Assembly: GCA_018648925.1 (NCBI GenBank)
Contig: JABGQE010000002.1
Location: 1-26,359 of the forward strand
Direction of reading: 5' to 3'
DNA length: 26,359 nt
Origin: a bacterium
Lineage (GTDB): Bacteria; Patescibacteriota; Minisyncoccia; Phycocordibacterales; UBA2163
Shown here in pieces: positions 1-6,948 of the stretch; within the stretch, counting starts at the first letter, position 1; every line of letters starts with the position of its first letter. Both the position numbers and the translations under genes were made by a program. The notes under the pieces are model-generated. The model had not been told where the DNA came from, made no database searches, and saw only the letters and a list, made by a program, of their open reading frames with translations.

Positions 1-953
1 AATTCCCCTTCTATATTTGGAATATAAATATTTACATTATTAGCTACTCTTTCTTCTCTACTTCCATTTAATTTTACTTCTGGGATTTTATTATTTAGTT
101 CTTCTATAAAATAATCTCTAAGCTCTGCAACTCTCCTTGTCTCATTCTCTCTATTCTTCTCCGCAAGCTCAAGCGCTTTTGTAAACCCGACAATAAGCGG
201 AACATTTTCTGTACCTGCTCTTATACCACCTTCTTGGTTTCTTCCTTTTACAATAGAGCTAATTTTTACACCTTTCTTAACATACAAACACCCAACACCC
301 TTTGGCCCATACATCTTCTGTCCGCCGAGTGTCATCATATCTACTCCAAGCTTTAAAGTATTTAACGATAGATATAATGGCGCTTGTGATGCATCGGTGT
401 GGAATAATATATTTGAGTTATATTCTTTTTTCTTACTTCTTACAGCTTTTGCTATCTCACTTACAGGCTGTATCGTCCCTATTTCATTGTTCACATACAT
501 TATAGACACTAGTATTGTGTTTTCTCTTATAGCATCTCTTACGTCTTTTGGATTCACCACTCCACTTTCGTCTACTCCTACATATGTAACATCAAGCCCT
601 TGCTTCTCCAAAGCTTTAAATACTTCCAGAACAGATGGATGTTCTATTGTAGATGTAACTGCATGTGAGTTTTTAATATCGTCTATACTACCTACAATAG
701 CCAAGCTGTTGGACTCAGTACCACCTGATGTAAATATTATCTCCTCACTTCTAGCATTTAAAACATCTGCCACGCTCTTACGTGCACTATCAAGCACTTC
801 TTTTGCCTTCACACCTTCTTCGTGGATAGAGTTTGCATTACCAAAATCCTCGGCAAAATACGGCATCATAACTTTAAGCACATCTGCATCAACTGGAGTA
901 GATGCTGCATAGTCCATATATATTCTTTTGTCCTTTTTATTGTTCCAAAACAT
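1..953 (-). CDS. Cysteine desulfurase (NifS/IscS family), 3' part outside window
   Basis: Reading the minus strand from the ATG at 953, the frame stays open to the window edge (about 317 codons), so the C-terminus is cut off. It is a class V aminotransferase-fold PLP enzyme that takes sulfur from cysteine for Fe-S clusters or tRNA thiolation. Visible marks are the N-terminal YMDYAASTPVD, the TSGGTESNS loop, the histidine of STIEHPSV that stacks on PLP, the NNEIG segment, HTDASQA, and the PLP-lysine region LGGQKMYGPKG followed by the RAGTEN motif. Oddity: the residue before the PLP lysine is Gln, where IscS/NifS proteins usually have His (SxHK). The mobile loop with the catalytic Cys lies beyond the edge, so activity cannot be judged. 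A -10 lies 10 bases upstream of the ATG, and the gene diverges from the DUF4446 operon. IscS versus NifS versus SufS-like cannot be settled here. Confidence 0.93.
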   Translation of the reverse strand, partial: MFWNNKKDKRIYMDYAASTPVDADVLKVMMPYFAEDFGNANSIHEEGVKAKEVLDSARKSVADVLNARSEEIIFTSGGTESNSLAIVGSIDDIKNSHAVTSTIEHPSVLEVFKALEKQGLDVTYVGVDESGVVNPKDVRDAIRENTILVSIMYVNNEIGTIQPVSEIAKAVRSKKKEYNSNILFHTDASQAPLYLSLNTLKLGVDMMTLGGQKMYGPKGVGCLYVKKGVKISSIVKGRNQEGGIRAGTENVPLIVGFTKALELAEKNRENETRRVAELRDYFIEELNNKIPEVKLNGSREERVANNVNIYIPNIEGE

Positions 954-963
954 AATTATTTGT

Positions 964-1015
964 ATTGTAGCGTGTGTATTAGTTTTTTGCAAAAAACTCA
1001 TTTTAATTGTATAAT
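964..1015. promoter_or_regulatory. Back-to-back promoters sharing one -35 hexamer
   Basis: The hexamer TTGCAA at 987-992 is its own reverse complement. On the + strand it lies 17 bases from a perfect TATAAT at 1010-1015 (toward DUF4446/infB/rbfA). On the - strand it lies 17 bases from TACAAT (964-969 read in reverse, toward the cysteine desulfurase). It is centred in an 18-bp perfect palindrome of A/T tracts at 981-998. The + promoter excludes the ATG at 1007 as a start, because that ATG overlaps the -10. The - transcript would start about 4 bases before its ATG. Both promoters are inferred from sequence only. Confidence 0.65.
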
Positions 1016-1036
1016 ACAAGCTTATGTATTATCTAT

Positions 1037-1528
1037 ATGCCTTTTGATATTTCTTCAATCTCAATTCAAATGTATTTAATATATGCGCTTGGCGCTATTT
1101 TGATTTTTCTTGTAATCTGGATTATGCAGCTTGAAAGAAAGGTCAGAAACTTCACAAGAGGAAAGAACGGCAAAAGCCTTGAAGACTCAATGGTAATGCT
1201 AAAGAAAGGACAAGACGACCTTATAGGCTTCCGAAAAAATATGGAAGACTACCTTAGAGAAGTAGAGAAACGCTTAAGAAGGAGTACTCAAAGCATAGAG
1301 ACCATTCGCTTCAACCCTTTCAAAGGAAGTGGTTCTGGAGGCAATCAGAGCTTTGCAACAGCATTCCTAGATGAGAACGGAGACGGACTAGTAATGTCTA
1401 GCCTTTACGCAAGAGACAGAGTAAGTATCTTCTCAAAGCAGATAAAGAAATTTAAATCAGAAGTGGAGCTTTCAGAAGAGGAAAAGAAAGCGGTAGATGA
1501 TGCAAAAAAGAAACTGGAGTTAAAGTAG
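1037..1528 (+). CDS. DUF4446 family membrane-anchored protein
   Basis: This 163-residue protein has one N-terminal membrane segment (roughly YLIYALGAILIFLVIWIMQL). A basic, probably coiled-coil stretch follows, then the domain signature IRFNPFKG, NQSFATAFLDENGDG, SSLYARDRVSIFSKQI and LSEEEKKA, which I recognise as DUF4446 (family of Bacillus YyaB). The family function is unknown. I chose the ATG at 1037 because the upstream in-frame ATG at 1007 overlaps the -10 box. From 1037 the mRNA leader is about 15 bases. The gene is first in an operon with infB (18-base gap) and rbfA. Being next to translation genes does not by itself indicate a role in translation. Confidence 0.85.
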   Translation: MPFDISSISIQMYLIYALGAILIFLVIWIMQLERKVRNFTRGKNGKSLEDSMVMLKKGQDDLIGFRKNMEDYLREVEKRLRRSTQSIETIRFNPFKGSGSGGNQSFATAFLDENGDGLVMSSLYARDRVSIFSKQIKKFKSEVELSEEEKKAVDDAKKKLELK

Positions 1529-1546
1529 GTATGATAATCAACTATT

Positions 1547-3031
1547 ATGACAAAAGAAAAGTCAGACAAAAAAATACAGAGATCCCCCGTTATTGTTGTA
1601 ATGGGACATATCGACCATGGTAAGTCGGCGCTTCTTGACTATATTCGAAAAACAAAGATCGTTGAGAGTGAGTCTGGAGGTATTACTCAACACATCTCTG
1701 CATATGAACTTACACACAAAGACAGAAAAATTACATTCTTAGATACACCAGGGCATGAAGCATTTAAAAAGATGCGCTCACGTGGTGCTGAAGTTGCGGA
1801 CATTGCAATTTTAGTAGTATCAGCAGAGGAAGGTGTAAAAGCTCAAACTCTTGAAGCACTGAAATGCATACGTGAAAGTAAAACTCCTTTTATCGTCGCT
1901 ATCAATAAGATAGACAAGCCAGCGGCAAATGTTGAGAAAATCAAAACTAATTTATCAGAGAATGAAATCTACCTAGAAGGATTAGGAGGTGACGTACCAT
2001 TTGTACCAGTATCTGCTAAAACAGGCGAGGGTATTCCTGAGCTTCTAGACATGATGCTTTTAGTAGCAGACCTTGAAGAGCTTTCAGGCGACACTACGAA
2101 GAATGCAGAAGGTATAGTGATAGAATCCAACCTTGACCAAAAGAAAGGTATTTCTGCATCACTTGTGATAAAAGACGGTACACTTAAATCTGGAATGTTT
2201 GTAGTAGCAGGCGACAGTATGTCCCCAGTGCGAATAATGGAAGATTTTCAAGGATTGCCAATCAAGGAAGCCAGCTTCTCTTCTCCGATAAGAATAGTTG
2301 GCTTTAGCAAAGTGCCACAAGTTGGAGCAAAGTTCTCTACATTTGATAAAAAGAAAGATGCAGAGAAAGCCACAGCAGAAACAAATAAAGAAGTTGGTAA
2401 TAATGAAAATGTTGGTAATGATAAAAACCTTATAGAGCTACCTATCGTACTTGTTGCAGACGTACTTGGTACACTTGATGCAATAGAGCATGAATTTGAA
2501 AAACTTAAGAACGATAGTGTTGAAATACGAATAATCAAAAAGGGTGTCGGGTGTATATCAGAAGATGATATAAAGACAGCTAGTGGAAATGAGAATACTC
2601 TTGTTGTCGGATTCAATACGAAGATTGACGGGCCTGCACAAAGCCTTGCGAATAGACTTGAAATCGAAATAAAGACATTTGATATTATTTATAAAATAAC
2701 AGAATGGCTAGAAGAAGTAATAAAAGAAAGAACCCCTAAAGTAGAGGTGGAAGAAAAGACAGGTGAAGCTAAAATCTTAAGGATATTTAGCAAGACAAAA
2801 GACAAACAAGTATTAGGAGGGAGAGTGCTTGAAGGAGAGATCGCTCTCAGAGGAAACGTGAACATACTACGAAGAGGTGAGAATATTGGCAAAGGAGTAA
2901 TCGTAAACTTACAACAAAGTAAAGCAAATATAAAACATGTGTCAGAGGGTGAATTTGGCGCACAGATACAGACCAAAACAGAGATATCCGAAGGAGACAC
3001 AATTGAGGGCTTTGTAGTTAAAACAAAATAG
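1547..3031 (+). CDS. infB: Translation initiation factor IF-2, short form without N domain
   Basis: This GTPase brings initiator fMet-tRNA to the 30S subunit and promotes subunit joining. At 494 residues it is far shorter than E. coli IF-2 (about 890). The G domain starts almost at once: G1 GHIDHGKS at residues 20-27, the switch I region with [12 protein letters not shown]3 DTPGHEAF, G4 NKID and G5 SAK. Domain II, the III linker region and the tRNA-binding C2-like end follow. The long N-terminal region of typical bacterial IF-2 is absent, and only about 13 charged residues precede the G domain. A low-complexity insert rich in Asn/Glu/Lys (about residues 268-292) interrupts the middle region. 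rbfA starts 6 bases downstream, a common bacterial arrangement. No separate promoter is seen, so it is probably read from the promoter at 987-1015. Confidence 0.97.
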   Translation: MTKEKSDKKIQRSPVIVVMGHIDHGKSALLDYIRKTKIVESESGGITQHISAYELTHKDRKITFLDTPGHEAFKKMRSRGAEVADIAILVVSAEEGVKAQTLEALKCIRESKTPFIVAINKIDKPAANVEKIKTNLSENEIYLEGLGGDVPFVPVSAKTGEGIPELLDMMLLVADLEELSGDTTKNAEGIVIESNLDQKKGISASLVIKDGTLKSGMFVVAGDSMSPVRIMEDFQGLPIKEASFSSPIRIVGFSKVPQVGAKFSTFDKKKDAEKATAETNKEVGNNENVGNDKNLIELPIVLVADVLGTLDAIEHEFEKLKNDSVEIRIIKKGVGCISEDDIKTASGNENTLVVGFNTKIDGPAQSLANRLEIEIKTFDIIYKITEWLEEVIKERTPKVEVEEKTGEAKILRIFSKTKDKQVLGGRVLEGEIALRGNVNILRRGENIGKGVIVNLQQSKANIKHVSEGEFGAQIQTKTEISEGDTIEGFVVKTK

Positions 3032-3037
3032 GATATT

Positions 3038-3358
3038 ATGTCACTTAGAACAGAAAGAGTTTCAGAACTTGTAAAAAAGCTTGCCGCAGAGTTCCTTTCT
3101 AGAGAGGCGGATAAATCTTCTATCATTACAGTTACAAGAGCAAATATTTCAGATGACCTAAAAAATGCCACTATATTTTTTAGTGTATATCCGGAAGCAA
3201 GTGAGGACGCAGCACTTAACTTTGCAAAGAGAAAACGAAGTGAACTTAAAAAACATGTAAAGTCAAAACTGCGAATGAAACGAATTCCATTCTTTGATTT
3301 TGAGATTGATTACGGAGAGAAAAACAGACAACGGATTGACGAACTTTCAAATAAATAA
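3038..3358 (+). CDS. rbfA: Ribosome-binding factor A
   Basis: RbfA binds the 30S subunit near helix 1 of 16S rRNA during late maturation. The 106-residue protein shows the KH-like family pattern: MSLRTERVSELVKKLAAEFL, then ITVTRANISDDLKNATIFFSVYP, then a basic helix ending in LKKHVKSKLRMKRIPFFDFEIDYG and RIDEL. The length is normal for the family. It follows infB by 6 bases, is presumably cotranscribed with it, and is followed directly by tRNA genes on the same strand. Confidence 0.93.
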   Translation: MSLRTERVSELVKKLAAEFLSREADKSSIITVTRANISDDLKNATIFFSVYPEASEDAALNFAKRKRSELKKHVKSKLRMKRIPFFDFEIDYGEKNRQRIDELSNK

Positions 3359-3362
3359 TAAT

Positions 3363-3434
3363 GGCCTGGTCGCCAAGTGGTAAGGCAGCGGTTTGCAAAA
3401 CCTCTATACGCGAGTTCGATTCTCGCCCAGGCCT
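3363..3434 (+). tRNA. tRNA-Cys (GCA)
   Basis: The acceptor stem GGCCTGG (3363-3369) pairs fully with CCAGGCC (3427-3433), and the discriminator is U. The D arm is GCC/GGC with GG in the loop. The anticodon loop TTGCAAA at 3393-3399 gives GCA (3395-3397). The T arm is GCGAG/CTCGC with loop TTCGATT. The second anticodon-stem pair is a C-U mismatch. CCA is not encoded. The gene starts 4 bases after rbfA, so it may be processed from that operon's transcript. Confidence 0.94.
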
Positions 3435-3467
3435 CAAGGTGTTAAAATAACACAAACATACACCCAT

Positions 3468-3549
3468 GCCGGGGTGGCGGAACTGGTATACGCGCACGAC
3501 TTAAAATCGTGTCTCGAAAGGGATGCGGGTTCGATCCCCGCCCTCGGCA
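3468..3549 (+). tRNA. tRNA-Leu (TAA)
   Basis: Acceptor GCCGGGG (3468-3474) pairs with CCTCGGC (3542-3548), with one G-U pair and discriminator A. Anticodon stem CACGA/TCGTG holds loop CTTAAAA, so the anticodon is TAA at 3502-3504. A long class II variable arm follows, then the T arm GCGGG/CCCCGC-like with TTCGATC. Length is 82 nt, and CCA is not encoded. It lies 33 bases after tRNA-Cys on the same strand. Confidence 0.94.
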
Positions 3550-3561
3550 CAATTTATTGGC

Positions 3562-3607
3562 ACACAATTAAAAAACAGCACTTTTGAGTGCTGTTTTTTA
3601 ATTGTGT
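3562..3607. terminator. Bidirectional terminator between convergent tRNA genes
   Basis: A perfect 21-bp inverted repeat (3562-3582 with 3587-3607) has a 4-base loop. It contains an A-run on the left and a T-run on the right, so it can end transcription in both directions. The GC core is CAGCACT/AGTGCTG. The last base of the right arm is also the discriminator position of the - strand tRNA-Lys. Confidence 0.85.
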
Positions 3608-3679
3608 CCGCCCGGTAGGATTTGAACCTACGACATTCTCCTTAAGAGGGAGCTGCTCTACCAACTGAGCTACGGGCGG
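3607..3679 (-). tRNA. tRNA-Lys (CTT)
   Basis: Read on the minus strand: acceptor CCGCCCG/CGGGCGG, D arm GCTC/GAGC with loop AGTTGGTA, anticodon loop CTCTTAA giving CTT (complement of 3644-3646), and T arm GTAGG/CCTAC with TTCAAAT. The discriminator is A. The outermost anticodon-stem pair is a G-A mismatch. The first acceptor pair is C1-G72, where Lys tRNAs usually have G1-C72. CCA is not encoded. It is 73 nt long and lies downstream of tRNA-Leu(TAG) on the same strand. Confidence 0.88.
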
Positions 3680-3692
3680 TATTATTTACTTG

Positions 3693-3774
3693 TGCCGGGG
3701 AGAGGACTTGAACCTCCACGGATTGCTCCACTAGTTCCTAAGACTAGCGCGTCTACCAATTTCGCCACCCCGGC
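3693..3774 (-). tRNA. tRNA-Leu (TAG)
   Basis: Read on the minus strand: acceptor GCCGGGG pairs with CCCCGGC, discriminator A. Anticodon stem CTAGT/ACTAG holds loop CTTAGGA, giving TAG (complement of 3738-3740). The long variable arm is typical of Leu. Length is 82 nt, and no CCA is encoded. Its acceptor 5' half is identical to that of the + strand tRNA-Leu(TAA). It is the first of the two - strand tRNA genes. Confidence 0.94.
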
Positions 3775-3790
3775 ATATTTTGTATATATT

Positions 3791-3819
3791 ATCATACTTA
3801 ACTTCTATAGCATAGACAA
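3791..3819 (-). promoter_or_regulatory. Probable promoter of tRNA-Leu(TAG)/tRNA-Lys
   Basis: Read on the minus strand, TTGTCT (3814-3819) and TATGAT (3791-3796) are 17 bases apart. This predicts a start near 3784, about 10 bases before the tRNA-Leu 5' end. It lies in the short gap after the surface-protein stop codon. Confidence 0.45.
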
Positions 3820-3826
3820 AAGATAT

Positions 3827-5347
3827 TTAAAACACAAACTTAAACAGCGTTATAAAGATATTTTTTATACTATTGAAAAACCTTATTGCAACTCCCCTTT
3901 CATATTGCGAGTCTTTAGAACTAATAACTGATGCCACTAAACTAGATGGGTCGTTTATATTATTTAAATCTTCTGATACATCTACATTAGAAAGTTCATC
4001 ATCAAAACCTACAGCAAGTGATGTATCTGAAGCGCCATCTTCTATACCTATATTTAAATCGTCTGGAATCGGTAACCCTTGTGCACGTAATGACTCTAAT
4101 AAATTACGGAAGTCTATAACTTCTTTTTGTTCGTCTTGAGTCAAAGCGTCAAGCTTAAAATCAATAAATTTATTACAATAAATCTCATTTATCTTCTTCA
4201 TTGTTGTTATATAAACATAACCAGTACTTGAATCCATGTCCCATGGTTCAAGAATATCTGATGAATATTTTTCTTGAAAAGTTTTAACGGCATTAAAAGT
4301 AGCAATGTCATAAGTACCTGTCACTTCTAAATCAAAACCTTCAAAATCGTTTAAAAAAGTCTGAAGCTTTAGAACTTCTACAATATCATTGTCTGCCCCA
4401 AATTTTATTGGTTTAAGTAAATATTCAGTACAAACTGTTGGCTCATCTGGCGCTACAACTTCTGGAGTAGTAGACGCTGCTTGCTCTGGTATACCTCCTT
4501 CCGGCAAAAGAGATAATTCTATTCCACCTACATTATCACTAAATCTATATGCAGCTGGTCTAAAATAATGAGGCATACTCAAATCAAGCCCAGTGATTGT
4601 CATAGAATGATTTGTAACAAATAGATTTGTTTTTAGAGTTGATGTCGCATATTCCACAAACGGTAATACTGCTGAAGTATACGAAGTTATATCATAAAAT
4701 ACCTTACTTAAAGCTTGCAGATTTGTGTCCCAAGTTACTAAAGCCGTACTTGTGGAAGTTTTTTCAACTCTTTCATTATTAATTTTAAATGTCGTTATCG
4801 TACCTCCTCCACCTCCTCCTCCCCCACTTAAGGGTGCAGGACTTGGTGTTGGTGTGGGAGTTGGTGGAGTAGAAGTCGCTGGTGGTGTTACGACTGGTGG
4901 AGTAGAAGTCGCTGGTGGTGGTGTTACGACTGGTGGTATAACTGGTGCATTTGTAACAGTAACAGAACTACTACAGCTTGCTGAAGAGCCACCAGATGCA
5001 ATGGACACAGAAGCTGTCTTAATACCAGTCGTTGTGTATGCCTTACTTACAGATCCAGAAGCACCCGCCAATGCCTCTGTTCCAGACCATGAGAAAGTAT
5101 ATGAACCAGTCCCTCCTGACACATTAGATGACCAAGTCACAGTGCCACCCACAGTCGGCGTAGTAGTACTAACAGAGCATGACACTGAAAGAGACTGCGC
5201 ATTAACTGTATTGATTAATAAAGTATCGACCAATGGTATGAACATAAACAATCCATGCAAAAATAACCCGATTATAAAACCGGCCATTATAGCGCCTAAA
5301 CTAGCACTAATATTCTTTATTATTTTTTGAGATTTGTTGTACTTCAT
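3827..5347 (-). CDS. Secreted or anchored surface protein with PKD-like, fibronectin-like and peptidoglycan-binding-like regions
   Basis: This 506-residue protein has a basic N-terminus, a long hydrophobic segment (about 14-48) and a signal-peptidase-like site VNA|QS at 50/51. Next comes a Ser/Thr/Gly-rich beta domain (about 51-133) of PKD/Ig type with Cys57 and Cys125 placed to pair. A Pro/Thr linker (about 136-173) and eight glycines follow. Then there is a fibronectin-III-like region (about 185-290) with VTWDTNLQALSKVFYD and the TNHSMTITGLDLSMPHYFRPAA stretch. A PG_binding_1-like region (about 308-392) includes VLKLQTFLNDFEGF and ATFNAVKTFQEKY, with Cys306/Cys391. The acidic tail ends in a hydrophobic helix (489-506). 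This architecture is frequent in Parcubacteria surface proteins. The ligand is unknown, and the peptidoglycan-binding assignment is by pattern only. It appears to be a single-gene unit. Confidence 0.8.
   Translation of the reverse strand: MKYNKSQKIIKNISASLGAIMAGFIIGLFLHGLFMFIPLVDTLLINTVNAQSLSVSCSVSTTTPTVGGTVTWSSNVSGGTGSYTFSWSGTEALAGASGSVSKAYTTTGIKTASVSIASGGSSASCSSSVTVTNAPVIPPVVTPPPATSTPPVVTPPATSTPPTPTPTPSPAPLSGGGGGGGGTITTFKINNERVEKTSTSTALVTWDTNLQALSKVFYDITSYTSAVLPFVEYATSTLKTNLFVTNHSMTITGLDLSMPHYFRPAAYRFSDNVGGIELSLLPEGGIPEQAASTTPEVVAPDEPTVCTEYLLKPIKFGADNDIVEVLKLQTFLNDFEGFDLEVTGTYDIATFNAVKTFQEKYSSDILEPWDMDSSTGYVYITTMKKINEIYCNKFIDFKLDALTQDEQKEVIDFRNLLESLRAQGLPIPDDLNIGIEDGASDTSLAVGFDDELSNVDVSEDLNNINDPSSLVASVISSKDSQYERGVAIRFFNSIKNIFITLFKFVF
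4863..4931 (-). repeat. Direct repeat coding for the Pro/Thr linker
   Basis: Two tandem copies (4863-4895, 33 bases; 4896-4931, 36 bases) differ by one extra GGT triplet. On the coding strand they give the repeated PVVTPPPATST / PVVTPPATST linker of the surface protein. The in-frame length difference suggests slippage in a stalk region. Confidence 0.85.
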
Positions 5348-5432
5348 AGTTAAATAAAAGCACTACAAAGAACAACACTTGCGACATGGCAGATTTTAAC
5401 CTGCACTTCCTTAAAGACCTATGTTTGTCACT

Positions 5433-5461
5433 ACTTTATCTTTATAACAAACCCTAGTCAA
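5433..5461 (-). promoter_or_regulatory. Possible promoter of the surface-protein gene
   Basis: On the minus strand, TTGACT (5456-5461) and TAAAGT (5433-5438) are separated by 17 bases. The leader to the ATG at 5347 would be about 80 bases. The -10 match is modest. The rest of 5348-5557 shows no gene or other structure I can support. Confidence 0.35.
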
Positions 5462-5557
5462 CCAAAATTATGATACAGATAACCATATTTAATACATGTC
5501 AATGTATATTTAAGATGTCCTTTAGAAATGTCTTTTATAAATGGCTTTATATAGATA

Positions 5558-5595
5558 CAAAAAAGGAGGTAATAAGCTCTTAACTTACTACCCCC
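5558..5595 (-). terminator. Rho-independent terminator of the lipoprotein unit
   Basis: On the minus strand a 12-pair stem with two G-U pairs (5584-5595 with 5565-5576) and a 7-base loop is followed by six T. It lies 27 bases after the stop codon at 5623. Confidence 0.8.
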
Positions 5596-5622
5596 TCTGT
5601 ATGTTTACATACAAACTATTAA

Positions 5623-5901
5623 CTACGGCCCCGTTGTTGCAGTTGCGGCTGCTTCTCCACCATCTCCACCATCTGCAGTTACGATTGTAGTGTCAGATTG
5701 CTGCTTAGCAGCCTCATACTGAAGTAATCCAAGCGTTAAAGCAGGTGCTACATTTTTGGCAGTTCCTCCAATACCCGCAAGGAATGCTCTGACTCCTGTC
5801 GTTCCAGATTTTGGAATTATAACTAAATTACTACCCTGTTCATTTTGAAGTATCCTTCTTATCCTTATATGCTTCCACAGCTTTTTGATTCGGTTGGACA
5901 T
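5623..5901 (-). CDS. Small Gly/Ala-rich protein or frameshifted C-terminus of the upstream lipoprotein
   Basis: No family recognised. The ATG at 5901 gives 92 residues, but the first ~23 (basic, MSNRIKKLWKHIRIRRIL) overlap the lipoprotein gene in another frame and look like read-through of that gene's codons. The convincing part is the segment after the lipoprotein stop: NLVIIPKSGTTGVRAFLAGIG, then a mildly hydrophobic stretch, then a low-complexity tail rich in Asp, Gly, Ala and Thr (ADGGDGGEAAATATTGP). No start codon or Shine-Dalgarno stands near 5840, so three readings remain: a real overlapping gene, a programmed or mutational +1 frameshift fusing it to the lipoprotein (about 137 residues), or a sequencing error. 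The terminator just after the stop argues that the frame is genuinely used. Confidence 0.5.
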   Translation of the reverse strand: MSNRIKKLWKHIRIRRILQNEQGSNLVIIPKSGTTGVRAFLAGIGGTAKNVAPALTLGLLQYEAAKQQSDTTIVTADGGDGGEAAATATTGP

Positions 5902-6034
5902 ACTCAAAGCGCCAGTTTGATATTCCTTCTTCAGAATTACTACTTTCCGATACCTCTCTTTTAGGCATAGTACACCCTGATACAAAGAATCCTATTAACA
6001 CCAAAACTAAAATAACTGACTTGAAATACTTCAT
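5840..6034 (-). CDS. Small lipoprotein
   Basis: The 64-residue product has a basic start MKYFK, a hydrophobic signal and the lipobox VSGC with the acylated Cys at residue 21, then a short charged chain SNWRFEYVQPNQKAVEAYKD. It should be an outer-face membrane lipoprotein. The start is well supported by a strong Shine-Dalgarno GAGGAGG 8 bases before the ATG. No family is recognised. The stop TGA (5840-5842) is in the sequence AAA TGA A, and coding potential continues in the +1 frame, so the protein may be longer. The motif I(S/L)NWRF also occurs near the C-terminus of the next gene upstream (6242-6751). Confidence 0.7.
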   Translation of the reverse strand: MKYFKSVILVLVLIGFFVSGCTMPKREVSESSNSEEGISNWRFEYVQPNQKAVEAYKDKKDTSK

Positions 6035-6174
6035 AATACTTTCCTCCTCAATTTTTGACCAAAATATAAATGAATTTGTATATATTAAATTAAATCAAGA
6101 ACTCGCAGAAATAAAATTCGAACTTTCTATTAAGATGTTTACACTACTTTAACAACTTTGTCAACCAATACTAA

Positions 6175-6220
6175 ACAAAAAGGCTTCATAATTTACGTTA
6201 CAAACTGTAAATTATGAAGC
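6175..6220 (-). terminator. Terminator after the 169-residue gene
   Basis: A perfect 14-bp stem (6183-6196 with 6207-6220) with a 10-base loop is followed on the minus strand by CCTTTTTG. It lies 21 bases after the stop codon at 6242. Confidence 0.8.
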
Positions 6221-6241
6221 ACTTTATTATGACGCCTAGCA

Positions 6242-6751
6242 CTACCTTATCTCAAATTGATCTATGAACCTCCAATTTAAGATAGAGTCGTCATGCTTAG
6301 TAGGTTTCCCATCCCAATTATCCGGAGCAACGGTTATCAAAGAATTCTTTTTTTGTATTCCACCATTACTAGTGTATAAAAGAGTGAGTTCATAAGCTTT
6401 CAGATAAAATTTCATATTTGCAGTATTTTTTTTAATATTATAATTACGCAAAACCTCTGCTTCTGAAATCTTTGGCGTCTTTTTTATACGAGATCCACTT
6501 ATAACTCCTCCATCTGCCAGATCCATCATTTTAAACATCTCTTTAGCAAGATTTTTTCCTACTGGAAGCGGTGTTTTTGCAATCTTTGAGATTATAAGAC
6601 TATAATCTTTTAGATCACTTTTTGTAGAAATAGACGGAACTTCAAATAACCAAAAGAATCCAACCCCTCCGATAATAAGCGTAACGATTACAAAAAAAAT
6701 CTTTATCTTCCATTCCCTAGGCATTCCAAACTCTCTTATCCTTTTATTCAT
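6242..6751 (-). CDS. Membrane-anchored protein of unknown function
   Basis: The 169-residue protein has a basic N-terminus (MNKRIREFGMPREWKIK), one membrane helix (about 18-40, IFFVIVTLIIGGVGFFWLF) and an extracytoplasmic domain of about 125 residues with no recognised family. The C-terminal part has APDNWDG and ends DSILNWRFIDQFEIR. The ILNWRF stretch resembles ISNWRF in the nearby lipoprotein, which may mean related ends or chance. It has its own consensus promoter and a leader of about 98 bases, and is bounded by terminators on both sides, so it is a single-gene unit. Its neighbours are pilin-like genes, but a role in secretion is only a guess. Confidence 0.75.
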   Translation of the reverse strand: MNKRIREFGMPREWKIKIFFVIVTLIIGGVGFFWLFEVPSISTKSDLKDYSLIISKIAKTPLPVGKNLAKEMFKMMDLADGGVISGSRIKKTPKISEAEVLRNYNIKKNTANMKFYLKAYELTLLYTSNGGIQKKNSLITVAPDNWDGKPTKHDDSILNWRFIDQFEIR

Positions 6752-6855
6752 TTCTTTTCCCAGCCTTTCTTTTCTTAGAAATTTTTTGAATTATCTTTTT
6801 ATTTTTTTGTAAAAAACAATAGATACATCGTCTTAGCTACTATCTATCTTCTGGT

Positions 6856-6884
6856 ATTATAGCAAATAATATATGTTTTGTCAA
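6856..6884 (-). promoter_or_regulatory. Full-consensus sigma-70 promoter
   Basis: On the minus strand, TTGACA (6879-6884), exactly 17 bases, then TATAAT (6856-6861): twelve of twelve consensus bases. The predicted start near 6849 leaves about 98 bases before the ATG at 6751. Just after the start, ATAGATA and TATCTAT can pair and are followed by GTTTTTT, a weak attenuator-like structure. Confidence 0.8.
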
Positions 6885-6897
6885 GTACCTATTGCAA

Positions 6898-6930
6898 ACA
6901 AAATCCCGACCATAAATGTCGGGATTTTGT
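6898..6930. terminator. Terminator downstream of the pilin-like genes
   Basis: A perfect 13-bp stem (6898-6910 with 6918-6930) has a 7-base loop, core CCCGAC/GTCGGG, and runs of A and T in the arms. It ends the minus-strand unit whose last stop codon is at 6949. The T-rich + strand flank means it could work in both directions. Confidence 0.8.
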
Positions 6931-6948
6931 TTTATTATCGTCTTTAAA

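Noticed and set aside
1007..1036. Upstream in-frame start for the DUF4446 gene
   Set aside because: This ATG overlaps the TATAAT at 1010-1015, so it cannot be in the mRNA from that promoter.
3363..3774. tRNA cluster as an integration site of a mobile element
   Set aside because: No integrase gene, no repeated tRNA 3' end fragment and no composition change around the cluster.
4725..5330. Long + strand open frame rich in Val, Gly and Pro opposite the surface protein
   Set aside because: It is the complement of the Pro/Thr/Gly-rich linker and PKD region. The minus-strand frame has signal peptide, domains and longer coherent coding.
5840..5842. UGA recoded to glycine or tryptophan, as in some other CPR lineages, to extend the lipoprotein
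   Set aside because: Reading through TGA reaches TAG two codons later, and TGA is used as a normal stop for the helicase gene. No internal TGA is needed elsewhere.
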